DNA from: Chloroflexota bacterium
GTDB taxonomy: Bacteria; Chloroflexota; UBA6077; JACCZL01
Assembly (NCBI GenBank): GCA_030447245.1
Contig: JAUJPG010000001.1
Span: forward strand, 460,129 to 524,128
Direction: 5' to 3'
Length of the DNA stretch: 64,000 nucleotides
Of this stretch, positions 7,317 to 16,223 are shown piece by piece; the stretch's first letter is position 1; each line of letters begins with the position of its first letter. A model generated the notes under the pieces. It saw nothing but the letters and a program-made list of their open reading frames with translations. It did no database searches and was not told the origin of the DNA. A program made the translations under genes and the position numbers.

Positions 7317-8663
7317 TCACTCGCCGACCGCTTCCATGACGATCTCGGGACGAACCAGCTCGCGCGGGATGAAGGTTGACTCCACGGCCAGGACCTCGCG
7401 GACGGACATCGCGGCGATGCTGCCGGCGGATGGGCCGGACAAGCCGAGCGCGTCGACCTCGTGCGCCACGATCCGGGCCTCTTCCTCAGTGTCGGTCCGC
7501 GCGGCCACCCGCAGCCGGACCTCGTAGGGCGGCTCCAGCGAGCCCTTCAGCGCAGCGCCTGGAAAGAGCGCGTCGACGCCGACGCACTCGACGCGCGTCT
7601 CGCGGGCACGGACTCCGAGCAGCTCCAAACGGTCAAGCACGACCTCGCCGGCCAGGCGCGCCCGCTCCACGGCACCAGGGCCGCCGTAGGACACCTGGCC
7701 CTCGCCGATCCAGCCAGCCAGGTAGCCAACGCTCACCTTGAGCGTGTCCGGGCGGGGCGATCCGTTGCCGCCGCTGAAGCGCACCAGGTCAGGCCCGGCC
7801 TGGTGAAGCTGCACGCCAGTGAAGTCGGCGGTGACGTCCGGCGTCAGGTAACGGGCCGGGTCGTGCAGCTCGTACAGAAGCTGCTCCTTGCAGGTTGCGA
7901 CGCTGACCAGGCCGCCGGTGTCGGGCGTCTTGGTCAGCAGACCAGCACCGGAGGCGTCGACTTCGACGATCGGGTAGCCGAGGTTGGCGAGGCCCGGCAC
8001 GTCCTTGTAGCCAGGATCGGCGAAGTATCCACCGGTGACCTGGGTGGTGCATTCGACGAGGTGGCCGGCGATCGTTCCCGCCCCGAGCCGCTGCCAATCG
8101 TCCCAGCCCCAGCCGAGCTCGTACTCCAGCGGGCCGAGGGTGAGCGAGGGGTCGGCGACGCGACCGGTGATGACGACGTCGGCGCCGAGCGCGAGGGCGT
8201 CGCGAATCGGCTCGGCGCCGAGATAGGCATTGGCCGAGACGACGCGCGGCAACGCGGCGACCGGCTCGCCGGTCTCAGCCACGTTGAAGTCGCCGGCGCG
8301 GACAAGCTCCAGCACGTCGTCGCCGAGGACCGTGGCGACCTTCAGCCGTTGCAGCCCGAGCTCACGGGCAAGCTGGACAGTCCGCGTGCCGGCCGCTCTG
8401 GGATTGGCCGCGCCGAGGTTGCCGACAATCTTGACGCCGCGCTCGACGCAGGCCGGCAGCACCCGGCGGAGCCGCTCGTCGAGGTACGGGTGGTAGCCGC
8501 GCTCGGAGTCGCGAAGCTTGTCGCGCTGGGCCATCGCGATCGTCCGCTCGGCCAGGCATTCGAACACGAGGTAGCCAATGTCGCCCCGCTCGACGAGCGG
8601 CAACGCCGCGTCGAGTCGATCTCCCGAGAAGCCCGCGCCAACGCCGATCCTGACCCGCTTCAT
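7317..8663 (-). CDS. AtuA-family large domain protein (DUF1446)
   Basis: A 448-residue protein of the DUF1446/AtuA family: MKRVRIGVGAGFSGDRLDAA at the start, ERGVKIVGNLGAANPRAA, GADVVITGRVADPSLTLGPL, then VTGGYFADPGYKDVPGLANL. The reading frame is open further upstream, but that part is non-coding in character; the ATG at 8663 with an AGGTG site fits family starts. The biochemical function is not firmly known; AtuA was named from citronellol/geraniol catabolism in Pseudomonas. The small C-terminal module is encoded next. The gene is divergent from a 2-hydroxyacid dehydrogenase across 169 bases. Confidence 0.88.
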   Translation of the reverse strand: MKRVRIGVGAGFSGDRLDAALPLVERGDIGYLVFECLAERTIAMAQRDKLRDSERGYHPYLDERLRRVLPACVERGVKIVGNLGAANPRAAGTRTVQLARELGLQRLKVATVLGDDVLELVRAGDFNVAETGEPVAALPRVVSANAYLGAEPIRDALALGADVVITGRVADPSLTLGPLEYELGWGWDDWQRLGAGTIAGHLVECTTQVTGGYFADPGYKDVPGLANLGYPIVEVDASGAGLLTKTPDTGGLVSVATCKEQLLYELHDPARYLTPDVTADFTGVQLHQAGPDLVRFSGGNGSPRPDTLKVSVGYLAGWIGEGQVSYGGPGAVERARLAGEVVLDRLELLGVRARETRVECVGVDALFPGAALKGSLEPPYEVRLRVAARTDTEEEARIVAHEVDALGLSGPSAGSIAAMSVREVLAVESTFIPRELVRPEIVMEAVGE

Positions 8664-8832
8664 CAACACCTCGGCCACTACTATGCTCCGGTCCCGCGCC
8701 CGAGTCAAATGCCGCGACTGGCCGGGAGTGCCTCCGTACGAAGGTGACGCACACCCGGCTGGATCACGGGGGCTGGATGGGGAGGTCGGCGCTGGCGTAG
8801 AGTAGGACCGAACGCGGCGCCGGAGGATCGTC

Positions 8833-9822
8833 ATGCAGGTCTGCTTCCTGGACCCGCTCGAGGAGCGCGTCAGGGAGTTTCCCGCTCGGTATCTAGCAGA
8901 GCACGCGGTGCATTACGCCGAGGGGCAGCCGGAGCTCATCCCGGCCGACACCGAGGCGCTGATCACCTGGAGCGGGCTGCTGGACCGCGCGCTCGTCGAG
9001 CGGCTGCCGTCGCTCCGGCTGGTCCAGCGAATCGGATATTTCCGCGGCGGCGGGGATCTCAGGGCGGCGGAGGAGCGCGGAGTGCAGACGGCGGTCTGGC
9101 CGCACGGCGTCCTGAACCGGGTGGCGATGCACACGCTGATGTTTCTGCTGGCCCAGAGCCGCCAGCTCCTGCCGAGCCACCAGGCGACGATCGAGGGGGT
9201 CAACGCCATCGGCATGGAGCCGGCCTTCGCCGACCAGCGGCCGGTGGCGATGAACTGGGCCAAGATTCCACGTGTGGACAGCCCGTTCAACAAGACGCTC
9301 GGGATTGTCGGCTTCGGGGAGGCTGGGGCCTGCCTGGCACACCAGGCCGCGCCGCTCGACATGGACGTCCTGTACTACAAGCGCTCCCGGCTCTCGCCCG
9401 AGCAGGAGGCGTTCTACGGGGTCGAGTACGCCCAGCTCGACGAGCTGTTGCGACGCTCCGACTTTGTGGCGACGTTCGTCCCATACAGCAAGGAGACCGA
9501 GCACAGCTTCGGCGCGCGCGAGTTCGGGCTGATGAAGCCGACCGCTTTCTTCTTGAACACCGGGCGGGCGAACACGACTGACGAGGGGGCGCTGATCGGC
9601 GCCTTGAAGAGCGGGCGGATCGCCGGCGCGGGGCTAGACGTCTTCGCCTACGAGCCGCTGCCGCCGAACAGCCCGCTGCTGACGTTGAAGAATGTGATCA
9701 TGACCCCCCACAACGCTGGGGGGGTGGGCGGATGGCAGGACGTCTTCGGACGGATCGCCGCTAACCTGAGCCGCGTCCAAGCTGGGCGGTCACCGGTGAG
9801 CTGGGGCATCCCACCCGCGTAG
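8833..9822 (+). CDS. D-isomer-specific 2-hydroxyacid dehydrogenase
   Basis: A 329-residue NAD-dependent dehydrogenase. The Rossmann glycine motif GIVGFGEAGA lies near residue 155. Catalytic residues are all visible: Arg in LNTGRANTTDEGAL, Glu in LDVFAYEPLP and His in TPHNAGG. The family interconverts 2-oxo and D-2-hydroxy acids. The N-terminal domain is divergent (VQRIGYFRGGGDLRAAEERG), so the substrate is unknown. The start has GGAGG six bases upstream. A TAGAGT box about 30 bases before the ATG may be its -10. It may share a regulatory region with the AtuA pair. Confidence 0.9.
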   Translation: MQVCFLDPLEERVREFPARYLAEHAVHYAEGQPELIPADTEALITWSGLLDRALVERLPSLRLVQRIGYFRGGGDLRAAEERGVQTAVWPHGVLNRVAMHTLMFLLAQSRQLLPSHQATIEGVNAIGMEPAFADQRPVAMNWAKIPRVDSPFNKTLGIVGFGEAGACLAHQAAPLDMDVLYYKRSRLSPEQEAFYGVEYAQLDELLRRSDFVATFVPYSKETEHSFGAREFGLMKPTAFFLNTGRANTTDEGALIGALKSGRIAGAGLDVFAYEPLPPNSPLLTLKNVIMTPHNAGGVGGWQDVFGRIAANLSRVQAGRSPVSWGIPPA

Positions 9823-9907
9823 AGGCGGTTCACGAAGTAAACCTCTCCAGCTGAGGCGTCAGGACGACGGGCAACCCGGTAGGCGTGCGCGGCACTCTAC
9901 CACCCCG

Positions 9908-10450
9908 ATCTACGGCGCTTCGACCGATGCTTCCGCCACCCTGAGCGCGAGCGGGCAGGTCTGGTTCGGCGACGAGACGACTCTGCGCGAGTTCCCGCTG
10001 TTGCGAGCGGCCCGGGCCAGGCGAGGCGAGCAGGTCGAAGTGGTCATCTCCGGCCGCAACGCGCGGCGCGTGCTGCTCGGATGATCAACGTCGCCAGCGG
10101 GGAGCTCGTCCGAGTCGTCCGCGCGCGTAACCGGGGCCACGATGTCGGCGCGGCCGTGGTGGCCTTGGGCCAGCACCGGGGCCCCGGCCTGACCTTGCTG
10201 GTCTGGGATAACGCTCCGCCCTACCACCTACCTCACCCGTGGCGCTGCCGCGGCGGCCGCGATCGAGTCGGCCTGGCTGCCGTTCCGCTCCCCGGAGTTG
10301 AACCCCTGCGAGGACCTCTGGCGTCACCTCGAGGCCACCATCGCCGCCAACGGTGCCTACCCCACCGTCGACGAACTCGCGGAGCGCGCCGCCGCGTGGC
10401 TCGCTGGCATCCCGGCCGCCAACGCCCTTCGCTCCTGTGGCCTGCGCTAG
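9908..10450 (+). mobile_element. Decayed IS630-family transposase
   Basis: Three frames in sequence recover the C-terminal two thirds of an IS630 DDE transposase: VWFGDETTLREFPLLRAA from the first frame (to about 10081), INVASGELVRVVRARNRGHD through LLVWDNAPPYH in the second, and AWLPFRSPELNPCEDLWRHL to the TAG at 10448 in the third. The DDE triad residues are visible (D in FGDET, D in WDNAPP, E in NPCEDLW). The N-terminal helix-turn-helix part is gone and at least two frameshifts separate the pieces. I see no clear terminal inverted repeats. Its stop overlaps the stop of epsI on the other strand. Confidence 0.85.
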
Positions 10451-11181
10451 TCCAGGTTCGCCTGTGTACCCGCCTCACGGCCAACGGGCAGTGCGAGGGC
10501 GAGTGGGCTCGAATCGACCGTTCGGTGGAGGAGCTGGCGGATGAACCGCTCCGCCGTCATCGCCGCCGCGTCCAAGTCCCCATTGGTCACCGGCGCGGCG
10601 ACCTGCATGATGTAAGCACCATCCTCGATCCGCCGCCGCCCGTCGCGCCAGAGATACCAATAGAAGATCACGCGATCCTCGCCTCGCAGCTTGTGGTGGG
10701 CGAGCATCCGATTCAGGCCGACCTCGCCCGTGTCGAGCGCGACCGCGCGGACCGGCAGCTCCTGCACCGACCAGTCGACGCTGTAGCAGATCTCCGGACG
10801 GTGCAGCTTGCGCGACGTCGTGCTGCCCATCACGGTGAAGTACGCCTCGTCGCCAGACGATGTCCGATAGGCGCGGTTGACCAGGTACTCTGGCAGGATG
10901 TAGGCGACCGCTTCCAGGTTCAACGGGAAGTCCGTGCCCTCCCAGACGCCGATCCGGTGCGGCACCTGGCGCTCCCCTTCCTCGAGCGTGAAATTGAAGG
11001 GTGTCACGACGTCGGCCTTGCCGTTGTTGAACCGCACCACCCCGCCGCGATCCAGCGTGAAGACGAAGTGATCGGGCGCGATGTCGGCCGGCCGAGGCGG
11101 TCGAACGACCTCGAGCGCCGTGACAATCGCCAGCGTCGTGAGCAGCAGGGCGCTCGAGGTCAGGAGGCGACGGGAGACCAT
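10447..11181 (-). CDS. EpsI/DUF3485 exosortase-associated protein
   Basis: A 244-residue protein with an N-terminal membrane anchor (residues 8-25) and the exosortase-associated EpsI domain: GTDFPLNLEAVAYILPEYLV, SRKLHRPEICYSVDWSVQEL (with the conserved His and Cys), and FYWYLWRDGRR. It normally acts with an exosortase in sorting envelope proteins or in exopolysaccharide export. It overlaps the exosortase gene by 22 bases. The 3' end abuts the decayed IS630, and the last residues (REAGTQANLD) look unlike the family, so the natural C-terminus may have been cut by the insertion. Confidence 0.85.
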   Translation of the reverse strand: MVSRRLLTSSALLLTTLAIVTALEVVRPPRPADIAPDHFVFTLDRGGVVRFNNGKADVVTPFNFTLEEGERQVPHRIGVWEGTDFPLNLEAVAYILPEYLVNRAYRTSSGDEAYFTVMGSTTSRKLHRPEICYSVDWSVQELPVRAVALDTGEVGLNRMLAHHKLRGEDRVIFYWYLWRDGRRRIEDGAYIMQVAAPVTNGDLDAAAMTAERFIRQLLHRTVDSSPLALALPVGREAGTQANLD

Positions 11182-12017
11182 GGCCGCTCCAGTGCCTTAC
11201 CGACAGCGAACAGCAGGCCCAGCGCCAGGAGCCAGAACACGACGCCGCCTAGGTCGTGGTAGTAGCGCATCGCGGCATCGGCGTCCTGCCAGTGTGCGAT
11301 GCACAGCAGCGAGCCGAGCCGGAAGACGTTCGCGGTCAGCGCCACCGGCACGATCGCCCCGAGCAGCAGAAGGTTCCGTCCGACGGACGGCAGGCCGAGT
11401 ACGCGCATGAAGAGCAGGCCGAGCGAGGCCAGGGTGACGGTCGAGTAGAGCCCGCTGCACTGGACGCCGACGATGAACGAGGCCGCCGGCAGGCTCACCT
11501 CGGCGCCCTGGTAGGTCGCCGGGACGCCGACCAGGGCGACCAGGCTGGCCGTCGCCACGGTGCTCAGCCGCTGGAAGTAGAAGCCGAGGTCGTCCATGAA
11601 CGGCAGCGGGATCGCCACCAGCAGGTACCCGATCGGGAAGGCCAGCAGGCGCAGGCCCGGCGGTCCCAGCCACCAGCCGGCGAGCCCGAGCAGGACGAGC
11701 ACCAGCGCCAAGGCGGCGAGGAACTCGGACCCGGCCAGCGCGCCGACCACCCGCAGCGCCAGGCCGGCCACGACAAGCGCGGGGCCGACCCAGCCAACCG
11801 ACACGGGCACCCGGCGCACGAGGCGGGGCAGCGCGAGCACGACGAGGACGGCCGACACCAGCGGCACGAAGAGCCCGTGCTCGTAGTACGGGTTATCCAG
11901 CCATTCCCGCGTTAACCAGAGGATCGGGCCGGCGAAGACCAGCCCAACCAGCACCGCGAGCCAGCTTGCCGCGAGCAGCGCGCGCGCCGGTGGCAGGCGA
12001 AGATCCGAAATCTGCAC
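11160..12017 (-). CDS. Exosortase (membrane transpeptidase)
   Basis: A 285-residue polytopic membrane protein with about eight helices. The exosortase catalytic residues are in place: Cys187 in VGVQCSGL, Arg233 in TANVFRLGS and His254 in YYHDLGG. The enzyme cleaves the C-terminal PEP-CTERM tripartite tail of secreted proteins. It lies between its likely target gene (56 bases upstream) and epsI (overlapping downstream), so the three form an operon. Length is normal for the core exosortase without a fused EpsI domain. Confidence 0.92.
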   Translation of the reverse strand: MQISDLRLPPARALLAASWLAVLVGLVFAGPILWLTREWLDNPYYEHGLFVPLVSAVLVVLALPRLVRRVPVSVGWVGPALVVAGLALRVVGALAGSEFLAALALVLVLLGLAGWWLGPPGLRLLAFPIGYLLVAIPLPFMDDLGFYFQRLSTVATASLVALVGVPATYQGAEVSLPAASFIVGVQCSGLYSTVTLASLGLLFMRVLGLPSVGRNLLLLGAIVPVALTANVFRLGSLLCIAHWQDADAAMRYYHDLGGVVFWLLALGLLFAVGKALERPWSPVAS

Positions 12018-12073
12018 GTCGACTCCGGGCGGAGTGCGGGGGCGCGGGGCGCCCCCGGCATCGTCGCGTCGGG

Positions 12074-12799
12074 TTAGACGTCGTCACCGCGACGGCGGCG
12101 CCGACGGGTCGCACGTGCCCGGGTCAGGGCGTAGCCGCCCAGGCCGGCCAGACCGCTCCCGAACATCAGCATCGTCGACAACTCCGGAATCACCGGCGGC
12201 GGCGTCGGCGTCGGTGCGGCGCCAGTCGCCGCTGCCGCCCCCGGCGCCGGCGCTGCCGGCGGCAGCGGCAAGGCGTTCGTCAGCACGAGGCGGATTGTGC
12301 CGCCCCCCGGATCAACCGGCAGGAAGAACTGCGCCGTCCCGTTGACAATCTGGCATCCTCCTGGGAGCGGAGTGCCCCCGCCCGCCCCCTGTGTGGCGAC
12401 GCACCCCACGAGAACGAAGCCGGTGGGCGCCGTTTCGGTGATGGTTATAATCTGACCACGTTCGAAGCTGGCCGCGGTAGGGGTGAAGTCACTTGGCTCG
12501 CAGTCGGCGCTCACCGTGACCACCACGGGGTCGTTGAACCTACCCCCGATAACGTTGCCCGAGACATCAAAGCCGGCCAAACTGCCCGCAGCGAGGCCGG
12601 GGCTTGCCAGCTTGCAGAGGGACGCGGAGGGGAGGGGCGGCGGCTGCCCAAGCGGGGAACTGAGCGGCAGGCGTTCGTGGCTGCCAATGCCCACTGCCGA
12701 AGCGATCCCCTCGCTCGAGCCCAATCCTGCGAGCTGGGTGGGCCCTAGGGCCGCGGCGGCCAGCGCGACCACCAACACGAACACGCGAGCATACCGCAT
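12074..12799 (-). CDS. Secreted protein with PEP-CTERM-like sorting tail
   Basis: A 241-residue protein starting at an ATG with GGAGG seven bases upstream. A signal peptide covers residues 1-24. The body is small and Gly/Pro/Thr rich, followed by a Pro-Ala-Thr linker (about 190-207). The C-terminus is tripartite: VIPELSTMLMFGSGLAGLGG, a hydrophobic stretch and a run of six arginines. This matches a PEP-CTERM signal with PEL in place of PEP. Being the first gene of the exosortase operon makes it the probable dedicated substrate. The body fold is unknown. Confidence 0.85.
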   Translation of the reverse strand: MRYARVFVLVVALAAAALGPTQLAGLGSSEGIASAVGIGSHERLPLSSPLGQPPPLPSASLCKLASPGLAAGSLAGFDVSGNVIGGRFNDPVVVTVSADCEPSDFTPTAASFERGQIITITETAPTGFVLVGCVATQGAGGGTPLPGGCQIVNGTAQFFLPVDPGGGTIRLVLTNALPLPPAAPAPGAAAATGAAPTPTPPPVIPELSTMLMFGSGLAGLGGYALTRARATRRRRRRGDDV

Positions 12800-13330
12800 G
12801 TTGCCTCCTCCGCCTTGCTCCACTCAGGTGAGAGCAGCACCAGTCTACAGACTTGCGTGCACCGCAAGAGGGCGCCTCACCTCATAATTCCGCGGCCCGG
12901 GAAGGATGCGTCGCCTGATAACCAACCGGCCGATCCCGCTCGACGCGACCTCGGTAAATGTGCCCGAAGGCGTGGCGTCGCTACTGGGGATGCTAGTCGA
13001 GGCGTTGATCATCGCCGTGCCGAACAACGGTCTGGACGTCCGGGGTTTGGCCTTCTGGCAAGCGTTCGCGAAGGGCTTCATCATCGTCCCGGTGGTCAGC
13101 CTGGACACGCTGCCATGACGTCTCCAGCCGCTTCGCGGTGGGCAGGTCGCGGACGACGGCCGACGATGATGATACGTGCAATAGATTGCCGCGGCGCACT
13201 GCTGGCGGACGGCGCGGGACTCGCGGGCGCCACCGGCGGGGAGCAGGCGGCATGCATCTTGCGGCCCACCATCGAGTGAGACGGCCGAGCCGGATGACCG
13301 GACCGAGCTATCAGGCCGGGAGGTGCAGGC
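12800..13330. other. Gap with no supported gene
   Basis: Upstream of the PEP-CTERM gene and of the next plus-strand gene. A 70-codon plus-strand frame (12906-13118, ending VPVVSLDTLP) and overlapping minus frames are open but match nothing I know and lack convincing codon bias. The promoters of both flanking operons must lie here; I could not place them. Confidence 0.4.
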
Positions 13331-13690
13331 GTGGCGTACAACCCGATCGACCCGACACTCGGCGGCCCGCTCCCGCCGCCCGATCCGCGTGACCCAACGC
13401 CGCGGGGCATACAGCCCCCGGTCGAGCGCGACCAGGATCCATTCCGCGAAGGGTACGAGGAGAGCTTAACGGACGGGTCCTCGAGGCCGTTGACCGACGA
13501 CGAGAAGGACGCGGCGCGAGACGATCCAGGACGCCCGGGACGGACCTACGCGCCGGCCTCGGAGCGCGTCCCGGCAGAGCCGTCGGCAGTCGATCGCAAG
13601 CTGGTCGAGGAAGGGAAGGGCAGCGACGCGCCATCCTCGGGTGCATCGGCGCATCCAGGCGATCGGAGCGACCCCTCGGAGCTCCGCTAG
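13331..13690 (+). CDS. Acidic, proline-rich hypothetical protein
   Basis: A 119-residue hydrophilic protein beginning MAYNPIDPTLGGPLPPPDPR from a GTG with a perfect GGGAGG seven bases upstream (13318-13323). It is rich in Pro, Asp, Glu and Arg, has no hydrophobic segment and is probably disordered. No family is recognised. The strong ribosome site supports it being translated. It stands alone between the exosortase locus and the SRPBCC gene. Confidence 0.6.
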   Translation: MAYNPIDPTLGGPLPPPDPRDPTPRGIQPPVERDQDPFREGYEESLTDGSSRPLTDDEKDAARDDPGRPGRTYAPASERVPAEPSAVDRKLVEEGKGSDAPSSGASAHPGDRSDPSELR

Positions 13691-13786
13691 AACGAAGCCG
13701 ACCGCGGTCAGGGTGAAGCGCGCCGCGCCCCTACGCGGTTATTGGAGCGACGGGCGCCGCGACATGTGCGCGCCGCGAGGCCCGCG

Positions 13787-14239
13787 TTACGAGGTGGGGG
13801 CTTCGGCGGCGACCTTGAGGCGCTCCAGGGTTTGCTGCATTCCGCGCTCGAGGTCGCGGCGGCGGCCAATCCGCGGCAGCAGATCGGCCAACACTCGTCC
13901 CAGCAGATCGCGCGGAACCACTCGGCAGGATTCGGTGACGAGCGTGCCACCGTCGCTCGGCTCGAAGCGGTAGCGCCAGGCGGTAGAGCCAGGTGCGATC
14001 AAGAACGCGAGCTCGCGCCCGGGCTCGGCGGCAGTGATAGTGGCGGTGGTAGTCCACTGCATTGGTCCACGTCGGTTGCGCCCCTGAAAGCGCGCCCCGA
14101 CGGCCGGGCTGGTTGCGCCGTCAAGCCACGTGGCACCCACGGTCTCCGGGCTCCACTCGCCCATTCGCGTGACATCGCCGACCATCGACCAGAGGCGCTC
14201 GGGGCTGGCGTTGATCTGGAGCTGTGCCTGTGCTTGCAT
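13787..14239 (-). CDS. SRPBCC-family (START-like) protein
   Basis: A 150-residue helix-grip protein: MQAQAQLQINASPERLWSMV, then MGEWSPETVGATW, GRNRRGPMQWTTTATITAAE and WRYRFEPSDGGTLVTESCRV. This is the polyketide-cyclase/START-like pattern of one-domain SRPBCC proteins, which bind small hydrophobic ligands. The frame is open further upstream, but that part is low-complexity Arg/Pro and I start at 14239. The ligand is unknown. It is followed by the enolase-superfamily genes on the same strand upstream. Confidence 0.83.
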   Translation of the reverse strand: MQAQAQLQINASPERLWSMVGDVTRMGEWSPETVGATWLDGATSPAVGARFQGRNRRGPMQWTTTATITAAEPGRELAFLIAPGSTAWRYRFEPSDGGTLVTESCRVVPRDLLGRVLADLLPRIGRRRDLERGMQQTLERLKVAAEAPTS

Positions 14240-14313
14240 GGTGGGGTGTACTCCAAGTGGGATGACGATCCCCCGTAGGGGCGCACGTTTCCGATGTTGG
14301 CGGTAATGGGTTC

Positions 14314-15450
14314 TCACACGCGATACCGTTGGATGGCTGCTTCGTCCAGCTCCAGGCCGAAGCCGGGGCCGTCCGGGACGCGGTAGAGGCCGTCGGTCGG
14401 GCCACGGCGATTGGCAATCAGCTCCCAGAAGAGCGGGTCGCGGTTGGGATGGAAGCACTCCACATAGGTGCCGTGGGGTAGCGCGCCGAGCAGGTGGGCC
14501 GAGATCTGCGGCTCCTCATGGTGGGCCATCTGGACTGAGAAGGCCTGGGCGAGCGCGGCCGCCCGCCGCCACTCGGTCGGTCCGGACGCCCAGGACGCGT
14601 CGAAGTTGCAGACGTCGATTGCGCCGTCCATCATCAGGTCACGCACGCCAGCCAGCCCGATCTCGCTCTGCCCGGCCGCGACGGGCACCCCGCTCATGAG
14701 GCGCACGTCGCGCATCGCCCGACGGTCGTTCTCCCAGCCGCAGGGCTCCTCGAACCAGCGCAGCCCGAGGCCCTCGGTCAGCCGGCAAAAGAGGACCGCC
14801 TCGGCCACGGTGTAGCCCTGGTTCGCGTCGGCCATCAGGAGGAACTCTGGTCCAGCGGCCTCGCGCGCGACGCGGAAGCGGGCGGCGTCCTCGGTGGGCG
14901 TGGCGCCGCCGACCTTGAACTTGCAGCCGGCCAGGCCGTGCTCGCGGTACCAGGCGATCTCTTCGGCGATGGTGCCGAGTGCGTCGTGGTAGTAGCCGCC
15001 GATCGCGACGATCGGCCGAGTGTCACGGTAGCCGCCCCACAGCTTGTACAGCGGCACGCCGAGGGCGCGGCCGACGGCATCCCAGATCGCTGTGTCGACG
15101 CAGGCGATGGCACTGGTGGCGAGCTTGCGGTCGCGAAGGATGTCGCGCGTGGCCGGCAGCATCGCCTGCCAGCAGCCCTCGACATTCAAGGCGTCCATAC
15201 CATGCAAGGCCGGGGCGAGCTCCTGATGGATGATGTTGAGGATCGCGCCCTGAGTCTCGTCCTCGTCGCCGTTGTAGACCGTGCCGACGATTCCCTCCTC
15301 GGTGATCAGGCGGGTGATGATGGTGCAGCGCGTGCTCATCTGGTACTTGCTGCCGCGGAACGTCCGCGGAAGCTGCGCGCGCAGCGGGATCGTCTCGATC
15401 GCGCGGATGCGAAGCGCGGCCGGGGGCGTGACGGACGACGAGGACTGCAT
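14314..15450 (-). CDS. Mandelate racemase/enolase-superfamily enzyme
   Basis: A 378-residue enolase-superfamily protein. The barrel shows the lysine motif CKFKVGG, metal ligands in LMADANQGY, WFEEPCGWEN and VAAGQSE, and a His in QMAHHEEPQ, a pattern seen in acid-sugar dehydratases (D-gluconate/glucarate type). The chemistry is alpha-proton abstraction from a carboxylate. The start at 15450 gives a normal N-terminus (LRIRAIETIPLRAQLPRTFR). It is one of three superfamily members in the window, with low mutual similarity, so the substrates probably differ. Confidence 0.88.
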   Translation of the reverse strand: MQSSSSVTPPAALRIRAIETIPLRAQLPRTFRGSKYQMSTRCTIITRLITEEGIVGTVYNGDEDETQGAILNIIHQELAPALHGMDALNVEGCWQAMLPATRDILRDRKLATSAIACVDTAIWDAVGRALGVPLYKLWGGYRDTRPIVAIGGYYHDALGTIAEEIAWYREHGLAGCKFKVGGATPTEDAARFRVAREAAGPEFLLMADANQGYTVAEAVLFCRLTEGLGLRWFEEPCGWENDRRAMRDVRLMSGVPVAAGQSEIGLAGVRDLMMDGAIDVCNFDASWASGPTEWRRAAALAQAFSVQMAHHEEPQISAHLLGALPHGTYVECFHPNRDPLFWELIANRRGPTDGLYRVPDGPGFGLELDEAAIQRYRV

Positions 15451-15538
15451 GGGCAGACCGGACCTCCGATAACGGGGAGATGATACGCCGTTCGGCGGCT
15501 CTGGTCCGGAGTTTATGCGTCGCCGCGGCCGGCCTGGT

Positions 15539-16099
15539 CTAGTCCAGGCGCAGCATGTCGAAGACATCGCGGACGGTCAGCTCGAAGCCCGGCAGGACGG
15601 CGTCGAGGTCGACGCGATCGTCACCACGGAGCACACGCGGCTCCGCACCGGTCCCGAAGCGGATCACTGCCTCGTCACCGGGGTCCACGACGAGCGCGAT
15701 CTCCGAGCCTCGTTCCAGGAGGATCACACACTTCTGGGCGAGCACCGTCACGCTCTGCAAGGGCGAGACGATCTCGATCGAGATGTCCGGCGCTTCGACG
15801 AATCGATCGGCGACCTTGCCGTCGGGAGTGCGCGGGATACGGCCCCACCGATAGACCGCGACGTCGGGTACGAGCGAGAACTCGCCGTACGTTGCGCGCA
15901 GCTCGGTAAAGGCGAGCGCAAGCTTGCGCGGTCGAGTGAACAGGTTGATCCGCTCCGCGAGGCCCGGCTGCAGAATGCTGTGCTGCCCCTGTGGAGGCAT
16001 CTTCTGGACCACCACCCCGTCGTAGTACTCGAGCGCCGGCTCTTCCTCCGGCAGCGCCAGGAACTCGTCAAGGGTCAGCCGTCGCTGCGCGATTGCCAT
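15539..16099 (-). CDS. Uma2 family (DUF820) restriction-endonuclease-fold protein
   Basis: A 186-residue Uma2 protein: LTLDEFLALPEEEPALEYYD, then VVQKMPPQGQHS, SLVPDVAVYRWGRI, PDISIEIVSPLQS and VVDPGDEAVIRF. The PD-(D/E)xK-like residues are D in LVPDVAV and E in IEIVSP. The family is common in Cyanobacteria, Deinococcus and Chloroflexota, with unproven function, and is often linked to mobile elements. A paralogue lies at 40279-40845. It sits between two enolase-superfamily genes. Confidence 0.88.
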   Translation of the reverse strand: MAIAQRRLTLDEFLALPEEEPALEYYDGVVVQKMPPQGQHSILQPGLAERINLFTRPRKLALAFTELRATYGEFSLVPDVAVYRWGRIPRTPDGKVADRFVEAPDISIEIVSPLQSVTVLAQKCVILLERGSEIALVVDPGDEAVIRFGTGAEPRVLRGDDRVDLDAVLPGFELTVRDVFDMLRLD

Positions 16100-16223
16100 G
16101 CTGAAGGACCACCTTCTCGAGGTGTCGGGATCATACCGCGTCCACGTCGGCGCGGACCTTGACGAGGCCGAGAATGTCCCAGTGCACGTCGCCCATGACG
16201 AGGTGCCATCGGGCGAGCATCGG

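Noticed and set aside
7461-8747. 428-codon plus-strand frame opposite AtuA
   Set aside because: Antisense shadow of the AtuA-family gene; no recognisable protein.
10081-11262. 393-codon plus-strand frame opposite epsI
   Set aside because: It starts inside the decayed IS630 and then runs antisense to epsI. Only the first part is transposase-derived.
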